Shown here: piece by piece, positions 33,142 through 41,777 of the stretch
How positions within the stretch are numbered: position 1 is the first letter of the stretch
Layout: the number at the start of each line of letters is the position of its first letter
Source: Gemmatimonadota bacterium
GTDB taxonomy: Bacteria; Latescibacterota; UBA2968; UBA8231
NCBI GenBank assembly: GCA_018673255.1
Contig: JABHDC010000040.1
Location: 1 to 44,234, forward strand
Length of the DNA stretch: 44,234 nucleotides
Direction of reading: 5' to 3'
Translations under genes and position numbers: made by a program
The notes under the pieces: model-generated
Database searches by the model: none
Told to the model about the DNA's origin: nothing
What the model saw: the letters and a program-made list of their open reading frames with translations, nothing else

Positions 33142-33438
33142 TCAAGGTGAATACGTTGGTGCGTTCCCGCCGGTCGGCAGATGAATCTCCAGACTCGGAT
33201 GGGGACGGGCGATCATGTGCACGGCAATCACCTCTCCTACCGACCTGGCCGCTTCTGCCCCGGCATCAATCGCTGCTCGAACGGCGGCGACATCACCACG
33301 AACCAGTGTCGTGACGAGCCCGCCACCAACAGCCTGCCAGCCGACGACACGTACGTCCGCCGCTTTGACCATTGAATCACTGGCTTCGACCATCGCCGCG
33401 TAGCCGCGGGTTTCGATCATGCCAAGGGCGTCAGACAA
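33142..33438 (-). CDS. Bacterial microcompartment shell protein (BMC-H)
   Basis: The 98-residue product starts [27 protein letters not shown] and continues with the BMC fold signatures [26 protein letters not shown] and [14 protein letters not shown]. The VGGG segment (37-40) corresponds to the central-pore loop of hexameric shell proteins such as PduA, so a hexamer with a Gly-rich pore is expected. It starts with TTG; an internal ATG at codon 7 would cut into the first strand, and TTG keeps the usual N-terminus. A weak possible promoter, TTGACC with a CATCTT at 17 bases, lies at 33494-33522. The aldolase starts 96 bases after its stop. Only one shell gene, and no pentamer (BMC-P) or EutN gene, is present in the window. 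Confidence 0.93.
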   Translation of the reverse strand: MSDALGMIETRGYAAMVEASDSMVKAADVRVVGWQAVGGGLVTTLVRGDVAAVRAAIDAGAEAARSVGEVIAVHMIARPHPSLEIHLPTGGNAPTYSP

Positions 33439-33494
33439 AGGATCTCAACTTGTCGAAATGGCTCGGGTTTCACAGGAGTGTGACAGGGCGTGTA

Positions 33495-33564
33495 AGATGC
33501 CGACGGCGCTCAAGATGGTCAAGACAGTCACTGGCCAACCCAGCACAAGCAGACCTCGGCATCT
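33495..33564 (-). promoter_or_regulatory. Long-range inverted repeat and weak promoter before the BMC-H gene
   Basis: AGATGCCGA (33495-33503) and TCGGCATCT (33556-33564) are perfect 9-bp inverted copies separated by 52 bases, spanning the gap between ychF and the BMC-H gene. Between them on the minus strand lies TTGACC (33517-33522), and the inner arm coincides with the place of a -10. A regulated promoter for the microcompartment block is possible but unproved. Confidence 0.3.
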
Positions 33565-34655
33565 CAACGAAACAGGAAGGTGACAACATCGCCATCGGCC
33601 ACTTCATAGTCGCGACCCTCCGTGCGCAATTTGCCACGTTCGCGCAGGCTCGGCCAGTGGCCTTCGACCTCGACTACATCTGCGACGGATGCGACCTCCG
33701 CGCGGATGAAGCCGGCCTCCATATCCGTGTGGATCCTGCCACCTGCCTGCGGGGCATGGGTCCCGCGGGGCAGCTGCCAGGCCTGCAACTTGTCGTTGGC
33801 AAGTGTGTAGAAGGTGATCAGATCCAGCAGAGCGTAAGCGCCATGGATCAGCCGCTCCACACCAGACGCTGCCAGCCCCAGTTCATCGAGGAAGGCAGCC
33901 ACCTCCTCCGCATCGTCCAGCTGCGCCAGCTCCGCTTCGATCTGCGCCGATATGACCAGGACATTCCCCTCTCCCACCCGCTGCCGGAGTCGCTCAACAG
34001 CTTCTGTGCCGGCGCCATCGCTCTCGGCCACATTCGCGATGACGAGAATCGGTTTGCTACTCAGTAGGTTGTACCCCCGCAATGCATCTGACTCATCGCT
34101 GGCCAGGTCGAGATCATACACCGCCACCCCTTCGCTGAGTTCGGCCTGCACGCGCTGCAGCGCATGCAACTCAACACCACGATCGCTCTGCGGATCTGAA
34201 CGTACGACCTTGTCGAGGGTGGGGAGATTTCTCTCCACGACCTCCAGGTCGGCCAACAACAGTTCACTGGTGATCACATCCATGTCTCGCAGCGGGTCCA
34301 ATGTGCCATCGACATGACTCACAGACGCATCGTCGAAACAGCGAACCACGTGCAGCAGTGCATCCGTGTCGCGTACATCAGCGAGGAACTGATTGCCTCG
34401 GCCTTCTCCCTTGCTGGCGCCGCGGACAAGCCCCGCTATGTCGGTGAACTGGATGGTTGTCGATGTGCTGCTTGAGGGACTCAGCAGGCGGCCCAGTTGC
34501 ACAAGTCGATCATCGGGCACGTCGACAATGGCGACATTCGGCTCGATCGTACAGAACGGGTAGTTCGATGCTTCAGCCTGGCCCCGCGTCAGCGCATTGA
34601 ACAGGGTCGATTTGCCCACATTTGGCAATCCGATAATGCCTGTGGACAGGCTCAT
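33564..34655 (-). CDS. ychF: Ribosome-associated ATPase YchF
   Basis: YchF (OLA1 in eukaryotes) is an Obg-family P-loop NTPase that prefers ATP, binds ribosomes and is linked to stress responses. The 363-residue protein has GLPNVGKSTLFNAL, the DIAGLVRGASKGEGRGNQFL switch region, the NVAESD segment in place of the GTP-specific NKxD, a helical insert and a C-terminal TGS domain with GRIHTDMEAGFIRAEV. The motifs, including the G4 change that explains ATP use, match YchF. It is 54 bases downstream of the NFACT gene. Confidence 0.95.
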   Translation of the reverse strand: MSLSTGIIGLPNVGKSTLFNALTRGQAEASNYPFCTIEPNVAIVDVPDDRLVQLGRLLSPSSSTSTTIQFTDIAGLVRGASKGEGRGNQFLADVRDTDALLHVVRCFDDASVSHVDGTLDPLRDMDVITSELLLADLEVVERNLPTLDKVVRSDPQSDRGVELHALQRVQAELSEGVAVYDLDLASDESDALRGYNLLSSKPILVIANVAESDGAGTEAVERLRQRVGEGNVLVISAQIEAELAQLDDAEEVAAFLDELGLAASGVERLIHGAYALLDLITFYTLANDKLQAWQLPRGTHAPQAGGRIHTDMEAGFIRAEVASVADVVEVEGHWPSLRERGKLRTEGRDYEVADGDVVTFLFR

Positions 34656-34709
34656 CTCGACGAACCCCTGCTGTCCGGATCTATGGTTTGAGGGTCTACC
34701 GATGTATGT

Positions 34710-36410
34710 CTACGCATCATCGTCCTCAGGCAGCAGGCCCGGCTGTACCATGATTGTCTTCTCACGTTTCATGACCGCCAGTCCCGGTGCGCCCCCGCGT
34801 GGCTTGGAGACGTACTTGGCCAGCGTGTAAACGACGGGCACCTTGCGCGCCGTGCGGCCCTTGCTCCAGTAGGCGGCCACGGCGGCCGCTTCTTCGAGGG
34901 TTCGGGGATCCGGCTCTTCTTTGCGGCCATCACGTCGCAGCAGCACATGCGAGCCAGCATACCCGTGAGCATGGAACCAGTAGTCGTTCTGGGCAGCCAG
35001 GCGATGGCTGAGCGTATCGTTCTCTCGGTTGTTCCGGCCGGCCCAGATCGTCCAGCCCGAGGTCGTACGATATCGCCTGGGGCGGGCGCCCTGGCGCTCG
35101 TCGGGCTCGGCACGCTGGCCACGCCCCGTGGTTTGTTGTCGTCCACCCATTTCGTCTTCCAGAGCGTCCATCTCCTCATCTGTTACATCCGCATCGCCAG
35201 CCATCTGCTTGAGAAGATCGTCCATCCGCTCTACCTGTGCCTGCATCAGCAGGAGTTTTGCCGGCAACACTTTGGTTCGGCGGCGGTATTTCTGCGCCAG
35301 CTTGAGCAGACCAGCTGCGGCCTGAGCTGGGGCCTGTCGTGGATCGAGCTGGATCCGCGCAATCGAACCGGGTCCGCTGAATGGATCGGGTAATTCCACG
35401 ACGCTGGCGCCCGGCTCGATCTGCCCCGCCGCTGCCAGCAGCAGGCTGCCATGGTGCTCAAGTCTGTCCGCCTCTTCGGCCTGCGTGAGATCTTCCTGCA
35501 TGGCGTCCCGGCTCTTGCGAAGTCTGGTCTGGTGGCGCCGCAGCTGTTGGCCAATTCGTTCCCGGCGCAGCCGATGGGCATCGGGTGCGGCAGGGACATT
35601 GAAGGAAAGGGCCGCGCCGATACTCTCGTGTCGCTGTGGTTCCAAATCCTGCGGGGGCTCTATGGTGGAAACCTGCATGTGAGGATCGTGCCAGGACCAG
35701 GCGTCGGTCGATGGTCGATGGTAGAGCTCAGTGGCCTTCTCCCACAGGCACTGCCATTGCGCCGGTGTCACCTGGCTGGCCAGAGAGGACTCTCCCAGAC
35801 CCGCGTGCTGGCACATAAGAGACACCACCGGGCCGCTGGCACCGGCCAGGCGGCGGATCAGATACCGACGCGTGAATTCCTCCTCGTGCCAACCCACAGG
35901 CAGTTGGGCCCCGTCGTCGTGTCCTGGCAGCAGACGATCACTGCATGGTGGCTCGTAGGGGTTTCCGGGCTTGCGGGGACGAGGATCTGCCACAGCCTGC
36001 CAGATTCCGAGAGCGTGGCCCCGCCGCTCACTGGCAAGCACGACACGAAAGCGTGGTGGGATGAGTTCCAGGTACAGACGACCATACGTGGCCTGGCCAT
36101 CACGATCGGGACGTTGCAGCCGCAACCACAGGTATCGGTCACGGGTTGCGGCGTGGGCCCCGACACATCGTGCGCCGAGAAGGAATCGTTCGGCGCGACT
36201 CATCGAATCCAGCGATGGCTCAACCACGCCCGGCTGTGACAGCAGCAGGGACGGCGTGCCACCAAAACTCAGTTGCAGGGCCCATTGGCAACGATCAAAC
36301 TGAATCTGCAGTGCCTGGTGATTACGCTCAATGCGCGTGATGGTGGCTTCGGCCAGATGCGCATCGAGCCACTGGGCCAGAGCAGAAAGCGTCGGTAGGT
36401 CGAATCGCAT
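34710..36410 (-). CDS. rqcH: NFACT/RqcH-family protein (Rqc2 homologue)
   Basis: The 566-residue protein has an NFACT-N type start, a central coiled-coil rich in R, Q and E (about 270-400), and the C-terminal NFACT-R (DUF814) domain with GWTIWAGRNNRENDTLSHRLAAQNDYWFHA and GSHVLLRR. D91-R92 (in TRDRYLWLRL) matches the D-R pair required in B. subtilis RqcH. Such proteins bind stalled 50S-peptidyl-tRNA complexes and add alanine tails during ribosome rescue, or act as surface-associated proteins in streptococci (FbpA). The ribosome role is the more general one. It follows valS by 6 bases. Confidence 0.88.
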   Translation of the reverse strand: MRFDLPTLSALAQWLDAHLAEATITRIERNHQALQIQFDRCQWALQLSFGGTPSLLLSQPGVVEPSLDSMSRAERFLLGARCVGAHAATRDRYLWLRLQRPDRDGQATYGRLYLELIPPRFRVVLASERRGHALGIWQAVADPRPRKPGNPYEPPCSDRLLPGHDDGAQLPVGWHEEEFTRRYLIRRLAGASGPVVSLMCQHAGLGESSLASQVTPAQWQCLWEKATELYHRPSTDAWSWHDPHMQVSTIEPPQDLEPQRHESIGAALSFNVPAAPDAHRLRRERIGQQLRRHQTRLRKSRDAMQEDLTQAEEADRLEHHGSLLLAAAGQIEPGASVVELPDPFSGPGSIARIQLDPRQAPAQAAAGLLKLAQKYRRRTKVLPAKLLLMQAQVERMDDLLKQMAGDADVTDEEMDALEDEMGGRQQTTGRGQRAEPDERQGARPRRYRTTSGWTIWAGRNNRENDTLSHRLAAQNDYWFHAHGYAGSHVLLRRDGRKEEPDPRTLEEAAAVAAYWSKGRTARKVPVVYTLAKYVSKPRGGAPGLAVMKREKTIMVQPGLLPEDDDA

Positions 36411-36416
36411 GCGTGC

Positions 36417-39188
36417 CTACTCGCCAAGCATCTCCAGACTCGACTCCATCTTGGCAAGCGTGGCCGCGTATTCATCCCGTCGGGCCTTCTCCTTCTCCAC
36501 CACGTGGGGCGGTGCCTTCTTCAGGAATCCGGCATTTCCCAGCTTGCCATCGAGGCTGCGCAGCAGTCCGTGGAACTTGGCGATCTCTTTCTCGAGCCGT
36601 TGGCGTTCGGCATCGATATCGATCAAACCCTCCAGTGGCACGTAGATCTCGATATCCCGCACGACACCGCTGCCGGATGAGGCGGGCTGATCCAATCCGG
36701 CGCCGATGGTGATTTGATCACTGCCCGTCAGTGCCAGCAGATCCGTCTCCTGCTGCTTGAGCTGATCAACCGTGTCGCCATCTGCGGCGTTGATGAGCAG
36801 TTCGACCTTTCTGGTGGGCGGCACATTCAGTTCGCTGCGGATCGTCCGCACGCCAGTGACCACCTCCTGGAGCAGAAGCATCTGGGCTTCGGCCTGTTCG
36901 TCGACGGCCTCAGCTGCCGTGGGCCACTCAGCAATCATGATACTCTCACCACGCTCACCTGGCAGTTGCTGCCAGAGTTGCTCGGTGATGTAGGGCATCA
37001 CCGGATGCATCACTCGAAGTGCCTGTTCCAGCACGTGTACGAGCAGGGCCTGTACCTGCCCCTTCTCTGCATCCGTGCCATTCAGCAATCGCGGCTTGGC
37101 CAGTTCGATGTACCAGTCGCAGTAATCACGCCACAGGAAGTCGTAGATCGTCCGGGTCACTTCGCCGAACCGATAGGACTCAAATGCCTCGTCGGCCTGC
37201 GTGATCGTGCGTACGAGGCGGCTGCGGATCCAGCGGTCAGCCAGATCCGTGCTCGGTGCCCCCGTGTTCACGTCCGATACCGTCTCCAAGTCCTGCAGAT
37301 TCATCAACACGTAGCGGGCTGCATTCCAGAGCTTGTTGCCAAAGTTCCGGCCAGCTTCGGCGCTCAAGCTTGATTGCACGACATTGTCGGCGATCTCGGC
37401 ATCAAATCGCAGATCCTGCGACGTGCCGCACTGACTCAGGAGGCTGTAGCGCGTGGCATCGGCGCCGTAGAGTCGAACGAGGTCCAGTGGATTGAGGCCG
37501 GTCCCCAGACTCTTGCTCATCCGCTTGCCGTCCTTCGTCTGCACCGTGGGATGCACGAGTACGGTCTTGAAGGGAATCTCGTCGACAAATTCGTTAGCCA
37601 TCATCACCATCCGCAGAACCCATAGATAGAGGATATCACGGGCGGTGATCATCAGATCTGTCGAATGAAAGAAGGCCAGATCGGCTGTCTTCTCGGGCCA
37701 TCCCAGTGTAGCAAAGGGCCACAGGGCAGAGGAAAACCAGGTGTCCAGTACATCAGGATCCTGCACCAGGTCGGTACCACCACACTCGGGACAGGCATCG
37801 GGCCGTTTCACCTGAACGATCGGCTTTGCGCCGCCGGCAACGGACACACGAAAGGCACCCTCGGCCAGGGCCCTGTCGCGAGACAGTCCACCCAGTGGCT
37901 CCAGGCCATCGCCACTGCAGGCCGGGCAGTAGTAGGCGGGAATTCTGTGTCCCCACCAGATCTGCCGGCTGATCGCCCAGTCTCGGATGTTGTCCAGCCA
38001 CTCCAGCGCGTAACCGGAGAATCGCTCTGGTACGTAACTCACGTCGCCCTGTTCGATCGTGGGACGGATCTTTGCAGCCAGTTCCTTCATGTTCATGAAC
38101 CACTGTTCCATGGGCAGGGGCTCGATCACGGTCCCGCACCTGTCGTGATGTGGCACGGCGTGGGCGTGGTCATCGATCTTTACCAGATAGCCGCCGGCAT
38201 CGAGGGCTTCCACCACTGCCTTGCGGCAAGCGTAGCGCTCCTGTCCGGCATAGGCCCCGGCCTGCTCCGTCATCAGTCCGTCAAAGCCGATGACGATGAT
38301 CTGTGCCAGATCGTGACGTGCACCGACCTCATAGTCATTGGGATCGTGCGCCGGTGTTACTTTCACGGCACCGCTACCCATCTCAGGATCAGCATATTCG
38401 TCGGCCACGATAGGGATAGGTCGATCCATCAGGGGCAGCATCACCTGTTTGCCCACCGCATCTGCCCAGCGCTTGTCACCAGGGTGCACGGCGACCCCGG
38501 TGTCTCCCAGCATGGTTTCCGGTCTCGTGGTGGCGACCACGACGTCGGGCCCGCCATCGTGGCCGGCATAACGGATATGCCACAGGTGGCTCTGCATCTC
38601 ACGCTCTTCGGTCTCCAGATCGGAGATCACCGTGCCGCATTTCGGGCACCAGTTCACCATGCGTGTACCACGGTAGATCCACCCCTGCGTCTGGAAGTGC
38701 TCGAAGGCGGTCAGCACCGCTTCGACGTATTTGTCATCGAGGGTGAAACGGGAACGCTCCCAATCATAACTGGCGCCCAATTGCCGCAGTTGCTGATAGA
38801 TCGTGTCGCCATACTTCTCCCGCCAGGCCCAGATCCGTTCGATCAGTGCATCGCGGCCTACGTCATAGCGGGTCTTGCCTTCTTCGCGAGCCAACTGCTC
38901 TTCGACCTTCATCTGCGTCGCGATGCCGGCGTGATCGGTGCCCGGCAGGCACAGAGTCTCATACCCCTGCATGCGCTTGCGTCGAATCACGGCATCGTGA
39001 ATCGCATGCTGAATGGCGTGGCCCATGTGCAACTCCCCCGTCACATTCGGTGGCGGGATGGTGACGCAGAAGGGCGGCTTGCCCGAATCAGCATGGGCGC
39101 GGAAATAGCCGGCATCCTCCCAGCGTTGGTACCAGTCTGCCTCGCACTCGCGGGGGTCGTATTTGCTGGGCAACTCGTTCACGGACAT
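36417..39188 (-). CDS. valS: Valyl-tRNA synthetase
   Basis: ValRS charges tRNA-Val and edits threonine. The ATG at 39188 has GGAAG ten bases upstream and gives 923 residues, starting SVNELPSKYDPRECEADWY. The open frame extends further upstream but those residues are unlike ValRS. The HIGH element is HMGH in PPPNVTGELHMGHA, the editing domain has TTRPETMLGDTG and HDPNDYEVG, and the second signature KRMSKS lies at about residues 555-560. Two CPAC/CPEC-type zinc-like cysteine pairs are seen near the middle (YYCPACSGDG, ACPECGGTD). The C-terminal coiled-coil (EKEIAKFHGLLRSLDGKL...) is complete. Confidence 0.95.
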   Translation of the reverse strand: MSVNELPSKYDPRECEADWYQRWEDAGYFRAHADSGKPPFCVTIPPPNVTGELHMGHAIQHAIHDAVIRRKRMQGYETLCLPGTDHAGIATQMKVEEQLAREEGKTRYDVGRDALIERIWAWREKYGDTIYQQLRQLGASYDWERSRFTLDDKYVEAVLTAFEHFQTQGWIYRGTRMVNWCPKCGTVISDLETEEREMQSHLWHIRYAGHDGGPDVVVATTRPETMLGDTGVAVHPGDKRWADAVGKQVMLPLMDRPIPIVADEYADPEMGSGAVKVTPAHDPNDYEVGARHDLAQIIVIGFDGLMTEQAGAYAGQERYACRKAVVEALDAGGYLVKIDDHAHAVPHHDRCGTVIEPLPMEQWFMNMKELAAKIRPTIEQGDVSYVPERFSGYALEWLDNIRDWAISRQIWWGHRIPAYYCPACSGDGLEPLGGLSRDRALAEGAFRVSVAGGAKPIVQVKRPDACPECGGTDLVQDPDVLDTWFSSALWPFATLGWPEKTADLAFFHSTDLMITARDILYLWVLRMVMMANEFVDEIPFKTVLVHPTVQTKDGKRMSKSLGTGLNPLDLVRLYGADATRYSLLSQCGTSQDLRFDAEIADNVVQSSLSAEAGRNFGNKLWNAARYVLMNLQDLETVSDVNTGAPSTDLADRWIRSRLVRTITQADEAFESYRFGEVTRTIYDFLWRDYCDWYIELAKPRLLNGTDAEKGQVQALLVHVLEQALRVMHPVMPYITEQLWQQLPGERGESIMIAEWPTAAEAVDEQAEAQMLLLQEVVTGVRTIRSELNVPPTRKVELLINAADGDTVDQLKQQETDLLALTGSDQITIGAGLDQPASSGSGVVRDIEIYVPLEGLIDIDAERQRLEKEIAKFHGLLRSLDGKLGNAGFLKKAPPHVVEKEKARRDEYAATLAKMESSLEMLGE

Positions 39189-39246
39189 AGGAATTGAGCT
39201 TCCATCCATTCGGTGGTGGCTGCGAAAAAGGCGCGAAAATGCATAT

Positions 39247-39301
39247 GGGCGGGTGCTGATGCAGGGATGACTCAACATGCACTCGGGTGAACTACCCGCC
39301 C
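39247..39301 (-). promoter_or_regulatory. Inverted repeat in the valS leader
   Basis: GGGCGGGT (39247-39254) and ACCCGCCC (39294-39301) are perfect 8-bp inverted copies with a 39-base loop, about 60-110 bases upstream of the valS start. It could be a leader structure. I found no T-box consensus around it. Confidence 0.35.
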
Positions 39302-39407
39302 ACTCGGGCAGATGTGTGTGCATGCTCTAAGCCACTGCAGCATAACCCGTTGAATATAGACTGGCTTAAGCAGTGCGACAATCGCAAGGGGAGGCTGCAA
39401 ACGACCC

Positions 39408-39436
39408 TTTCCGGCGCGAGAGGCGGCCCCTATACT
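39408..39436 (+). promoter_or_regulatory. Possible promoter of the murQ operon
   Basis: TATACT (39431-39436) matches five of six -10 positions, and TTTCCG lies 17 bases upstream at 39408-39413 as a weak -35. It is 47 bases before the murQ start, inside the 294-base divergent region between valS and murQ, which otherwise holds no gene. Confidence 0.4.
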
Positions 39437-39482
39437 CCCGGGCATCGATTTGCCTCACACGTCTTGACCAAGGGCCCGATCC

Positions 39483-40397
39483 ATGACCGATTGGGGTTCG
39501 TTGCTGACAGAGCAGCGCAATCCGGCCAGTGCTCACATCGACGAGGTGTCGACGCTTGAGTTGGTACGAATCATCAATGCGGAAGACTCGCGTGTTGCTG
39601 ATGCCGTCGGTCGTGTGCTGCCGGAGGTCGCCGCCGTCGTCGATCTGGTGGCCGAGGCCTTCCGGCACGGGCGCCGTCTTCTGTATCTGGGTGCTGGAAC
39701 CAGCGGGCGTCTTGGCGTTCTTGACGCCTCGGAGTGCCCTCCAACCTACAGTGTCGATCCGGAGATGGTACAGGGACTGATCGCCGGTGGTGATCGGGCC
39801 GTCTTCCGTGCCGTCGAAGGTGCAGAGGATGACCCCGAGGGCGCTATCGAGGTACTGGATGCCAAACAGGTCGGAGAGAAGGACGTGGTCATTGGCATTG
39901 CCGCCAGTGGCGTGACGCCCTGGGTCCTCGGCGGCCTCGAGCATGCCCGAAAGGCAGGTTGCTCAACCGTGTTCTTCACCTGCAGTCCCAGTGCCGCACA
40001 ACTTGTCGACGTGGATGTGACGATCGTGGCCGAGGTGGGCCCGGAGGTCGTCACCGGTTCGACGCGAATGAAAGCGGGCACGGCGACCAAGCTGGTCCTG
40101 AACATGATTACCACGGGCGCCATGATTCGTCTGGGCAAGACCTACGGTAATCTGATGGTCGATCTGCAGCCGACAAACAACAAGCTCAAGGATCGCACGG
40201 TGCGTATTCTGTGCGAGTTGACGGGACTGGAACGGGATGGTGCCCAGTCGACACTCAACGCGGCAGGAGGCGAACTCAAGGTGGCCCTCGTCATGCAACT
40301 GTGCGGCGTCGATGCTGCCGCTGCACGTGATCGACTTGAGCAGAACAAGGGGCTGGTCAAAGCAGCCGTCGGCGCCCCGGCAAAGGAAGCCTCCTGA
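39483..40397 (+). CDS. murQ: N-acetylmuramic acid 6-phosphate etherase
   Basis: MurQ cleaves the lactyl ether of MurNAc 6-phosphate during cell-wall recycling, giving GlcNAc 6-phosphate and lactate. The 304-residue protein has an SIS-type sugar isomerase fold. Diagnostic blocks are TEQRNPASAHIDEVSTLELV, LLYLGAGTSGRLGVLDASECPPTY, AVEGAEDD, GIAASGVTPWV, GPEVVTGSTRMKAGTATKLVLNM and NNKLKDRTVRI. They match full-length MurQ. It heads the plus-strand group and ends in TGATG overlap with the aldo/keto reductase. Confidence 0.95.
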   Translation: MTDWGSLLTEQRNPASAHIDEVSTLELVRIINAEDSRVADAVGRVLPEVAAVVDLVAEAFRHGRRLLYLGAGTSGRLGVLDASECPPTYSVDPEMVQGLIAGGDRAVFRAVEGAEDDPEGAIEVLDAKQVGEKDVVIGIAASGVTPWVLGGLEHARKAGCSTVFFTCSPSAAQLVDVDVTIVAEVGPEVVTGSTRMKAGTATKLVLNMITTGAMIRLGKTYGNLMVDLQPTNNKLKDRTVRILCELTGLERDGAQSTLNAAGGELKVALVMQLCGVDAAAARDRLEQNKGLVKAAVGAPAKEAS

Positions 40398-41353
40398 TGG
40401 AACAGATCGAACTGGGCACAACGGGAATGCAGGTATCACGTCTCGGGCTCGGTACCGTCGAACTGGGAATCCCCTACGGACTGTCGGAAGATCCCCCCCC
40501 GACGGATGAGGTCTGCATCCGCCTCCTGCGTGATGCGCATGACCAGGGCATCACCTACATCGACACGGCCGCCGCCTACGGGCGCAGCGAAGAGTTGGTG
40601 GGGCTTGCTTTCTCGGGGATGCAGGACCGCCCCACGATCACGACCAAAGTTGCGTTTCGAGACTCAGAGGGGAATCCAGTCGGGCCGGGTAGACTGCGTC
40701 AGCATATTGAGGCGAGCGTTGAGCGTTCGCTGCAATGGCTCCAGGCCGACCGCCTCGATATCCTGAAGATTCACTCGGCCGACGACCGGTTTCTGAGTGA
40801 TGAACTCGTAGAGTCGATGCAACTGCTGGTTGAGCGTGGCCGTGTCCGAAGCTGGGGGGCCTCCACCTACGAGACGATTGCCCTCGCCGACGCATTGAGT
40901 GAGCCCAAATTGCGTGTGATACAGGTCGCCTACAGTCTGCTGGATCGGCGCCTGGACGATGAGTTGCTGCCGCGTGCTCGTGTACAGGGTGTGGGTATCG
41001 TTTTGCGCTCGGTCTTCCTCAAAGGCGTGTTGTCGGATCGCCGCCGCCAACTGTCACAGGAGATGGCGCCCCTTGCTCGGGCTGCTGATGCTGCGGCAAG
41101 GATCGCTGCCGAAGCAGGACTGGCTCTATCGCAGGTGGCCCTGCGCTTTGCACTCTTCAGCGGAGCGGGGGATGTCACCCTTGTCGGTACCGCACAGCAG
41201 GAGGAGCTTCAGGAGAATCTCGAAGCATGTGCCGCCGGGCCACTGCCAGAAGATGTCGTGGCCGCTCTGATGGCCATCGAAGTAGAGGATTCGTCCTTAC
41301 TGAATCCCGGAAACTGGCCAACTGAGCCAGTTCACAGCAAACAAGCCCACTGA
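40397..41353 (+). CDS. Aldo/keto reductase
   Basis: The 318-residue protein is a TIM-barrel aldo/keto reductase. The catalytic tetrad is complete: D56 and Y61 in YIDTAAAYG, K84 in ITTKV and H126 in ILKIHSAD. The start is coupled to murQ by the TGATG overlap and there is an AAGGAAG site just before. The family reduces aldehydes and ketones or oxidises sugars with NADP(H); here the specificity is unknown. The L-glyceraldehyde reductase/YghZ-type or galactose dehydrogenase-like branch is possible. Its place after murQ hints at carbohydrate use. Confidence 0.88.
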   Translation: MEQIELGTTGMQVSRLGLGTVELGIPYGLSEDPPPTDEVCIRLLRDAHDQGITYIDTAAAYGRSEELVGLAFSGMQDRPTITTKVAFRDSEGNPVGPGRLRQHIEASVERSLQWLQADRLDILKIHSADDRFLSDELVESMQLLVERGRVRSWGASTYETIALADALSEPKLRVIQVAYSLLDRRLDDELLPRARVQGVGIVLRSVFLKGVLSDRRRQLSQEMAPLARAADAAARIAAEAGLALSQVALRFALFSGAGDVTLVGTAQQEELQENLEACAAGPLPEDVVAALMAIEVEDSSLLNPGNWPTEPVHSKQAH

Positions 41354-41375
41354 AGCGGAGACGTCACGCCACGAT

Positions 41376-41777
41376 ATGAGCGATGTAGCCTACGACGCCT
41401 GGTATTTCATCCCCCTCGACGAGTCTCCGACAGTCGGTCGAGAATCCCGACCGCAGCCGCCACAGATGACGGTGATCGCCGTCGACGCGGGCTCCAGCCT
41501 CGCCTTTCAGGTCCAGGGTGTCCACTCAGCACTTGAGATCACGGTGACCGCCACTGGCCTGAGCGCTGAAGGCAGACAGGCCGACGTGGTGGATCTGTTC
41601 ACGGGAGAGCAGATCGATGGTACGTTCTCACCTGCCGCCGTCACATGGACACGCAGCCAGGATGGCATGAATGCCGTCTTTCAGGCCCCTTTGCCGCGCG
41701 TGGCTCCCATCATCAAACTGCGTGTCGCGGCGCCTCCAAGCCTCGTCGTCACCAAAGTGGAGTTCAATACACCGTGA
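41376..41777 (+). CDS. Small unknown protein, probably beta-rich
   Basis: The product has 133 residues with no signal peptide, membrane segment or motif that I recognise. The sequence alternates hydrophobic and polar residues with many valines (for example ALEITVTATGLSA, FSPAAVTWTRS and IIKLRVAAPPSLVVTKVEF), suggesting a beta-sandwich. Its GTG-coupled overlap with the following D-threonine-aldolase-like gene (TGA/GTG sharing bases 41774-41777) argues that it is really translated. It begins with ATG 22 bases after the aldo/keto reductase stop, with a GGAG-like element upstream. I do not assign a function. Confidence 0.6.
   Translation: MSDVAYDAWYFIPLDESPTVGRESRPQPPQMTVIAVDAGSSLAFQVQGVHSALEITVTATGLSAEGRQADVVDLFTGEQIDGTFSPAAVTWTRSQDGMNAVFQAPLPRVAPIIKLRVAAPPSLVVTKVEFNTP

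Noticed and set aside
37665..39197. 510-codon open frame on the plus strand opposite valS
   Set aside because: Antisense to a clear valyl-tRNA synthetase; its composition is rich in H, G and Q without motifs, as expected of a shadow in GC-rich coding DNA.
39189..39482. T-box leader before valS
   Set aside because: No T-box sequence or specifier stem could be found; the 8-bp inverted repeat does not fit a T-box.
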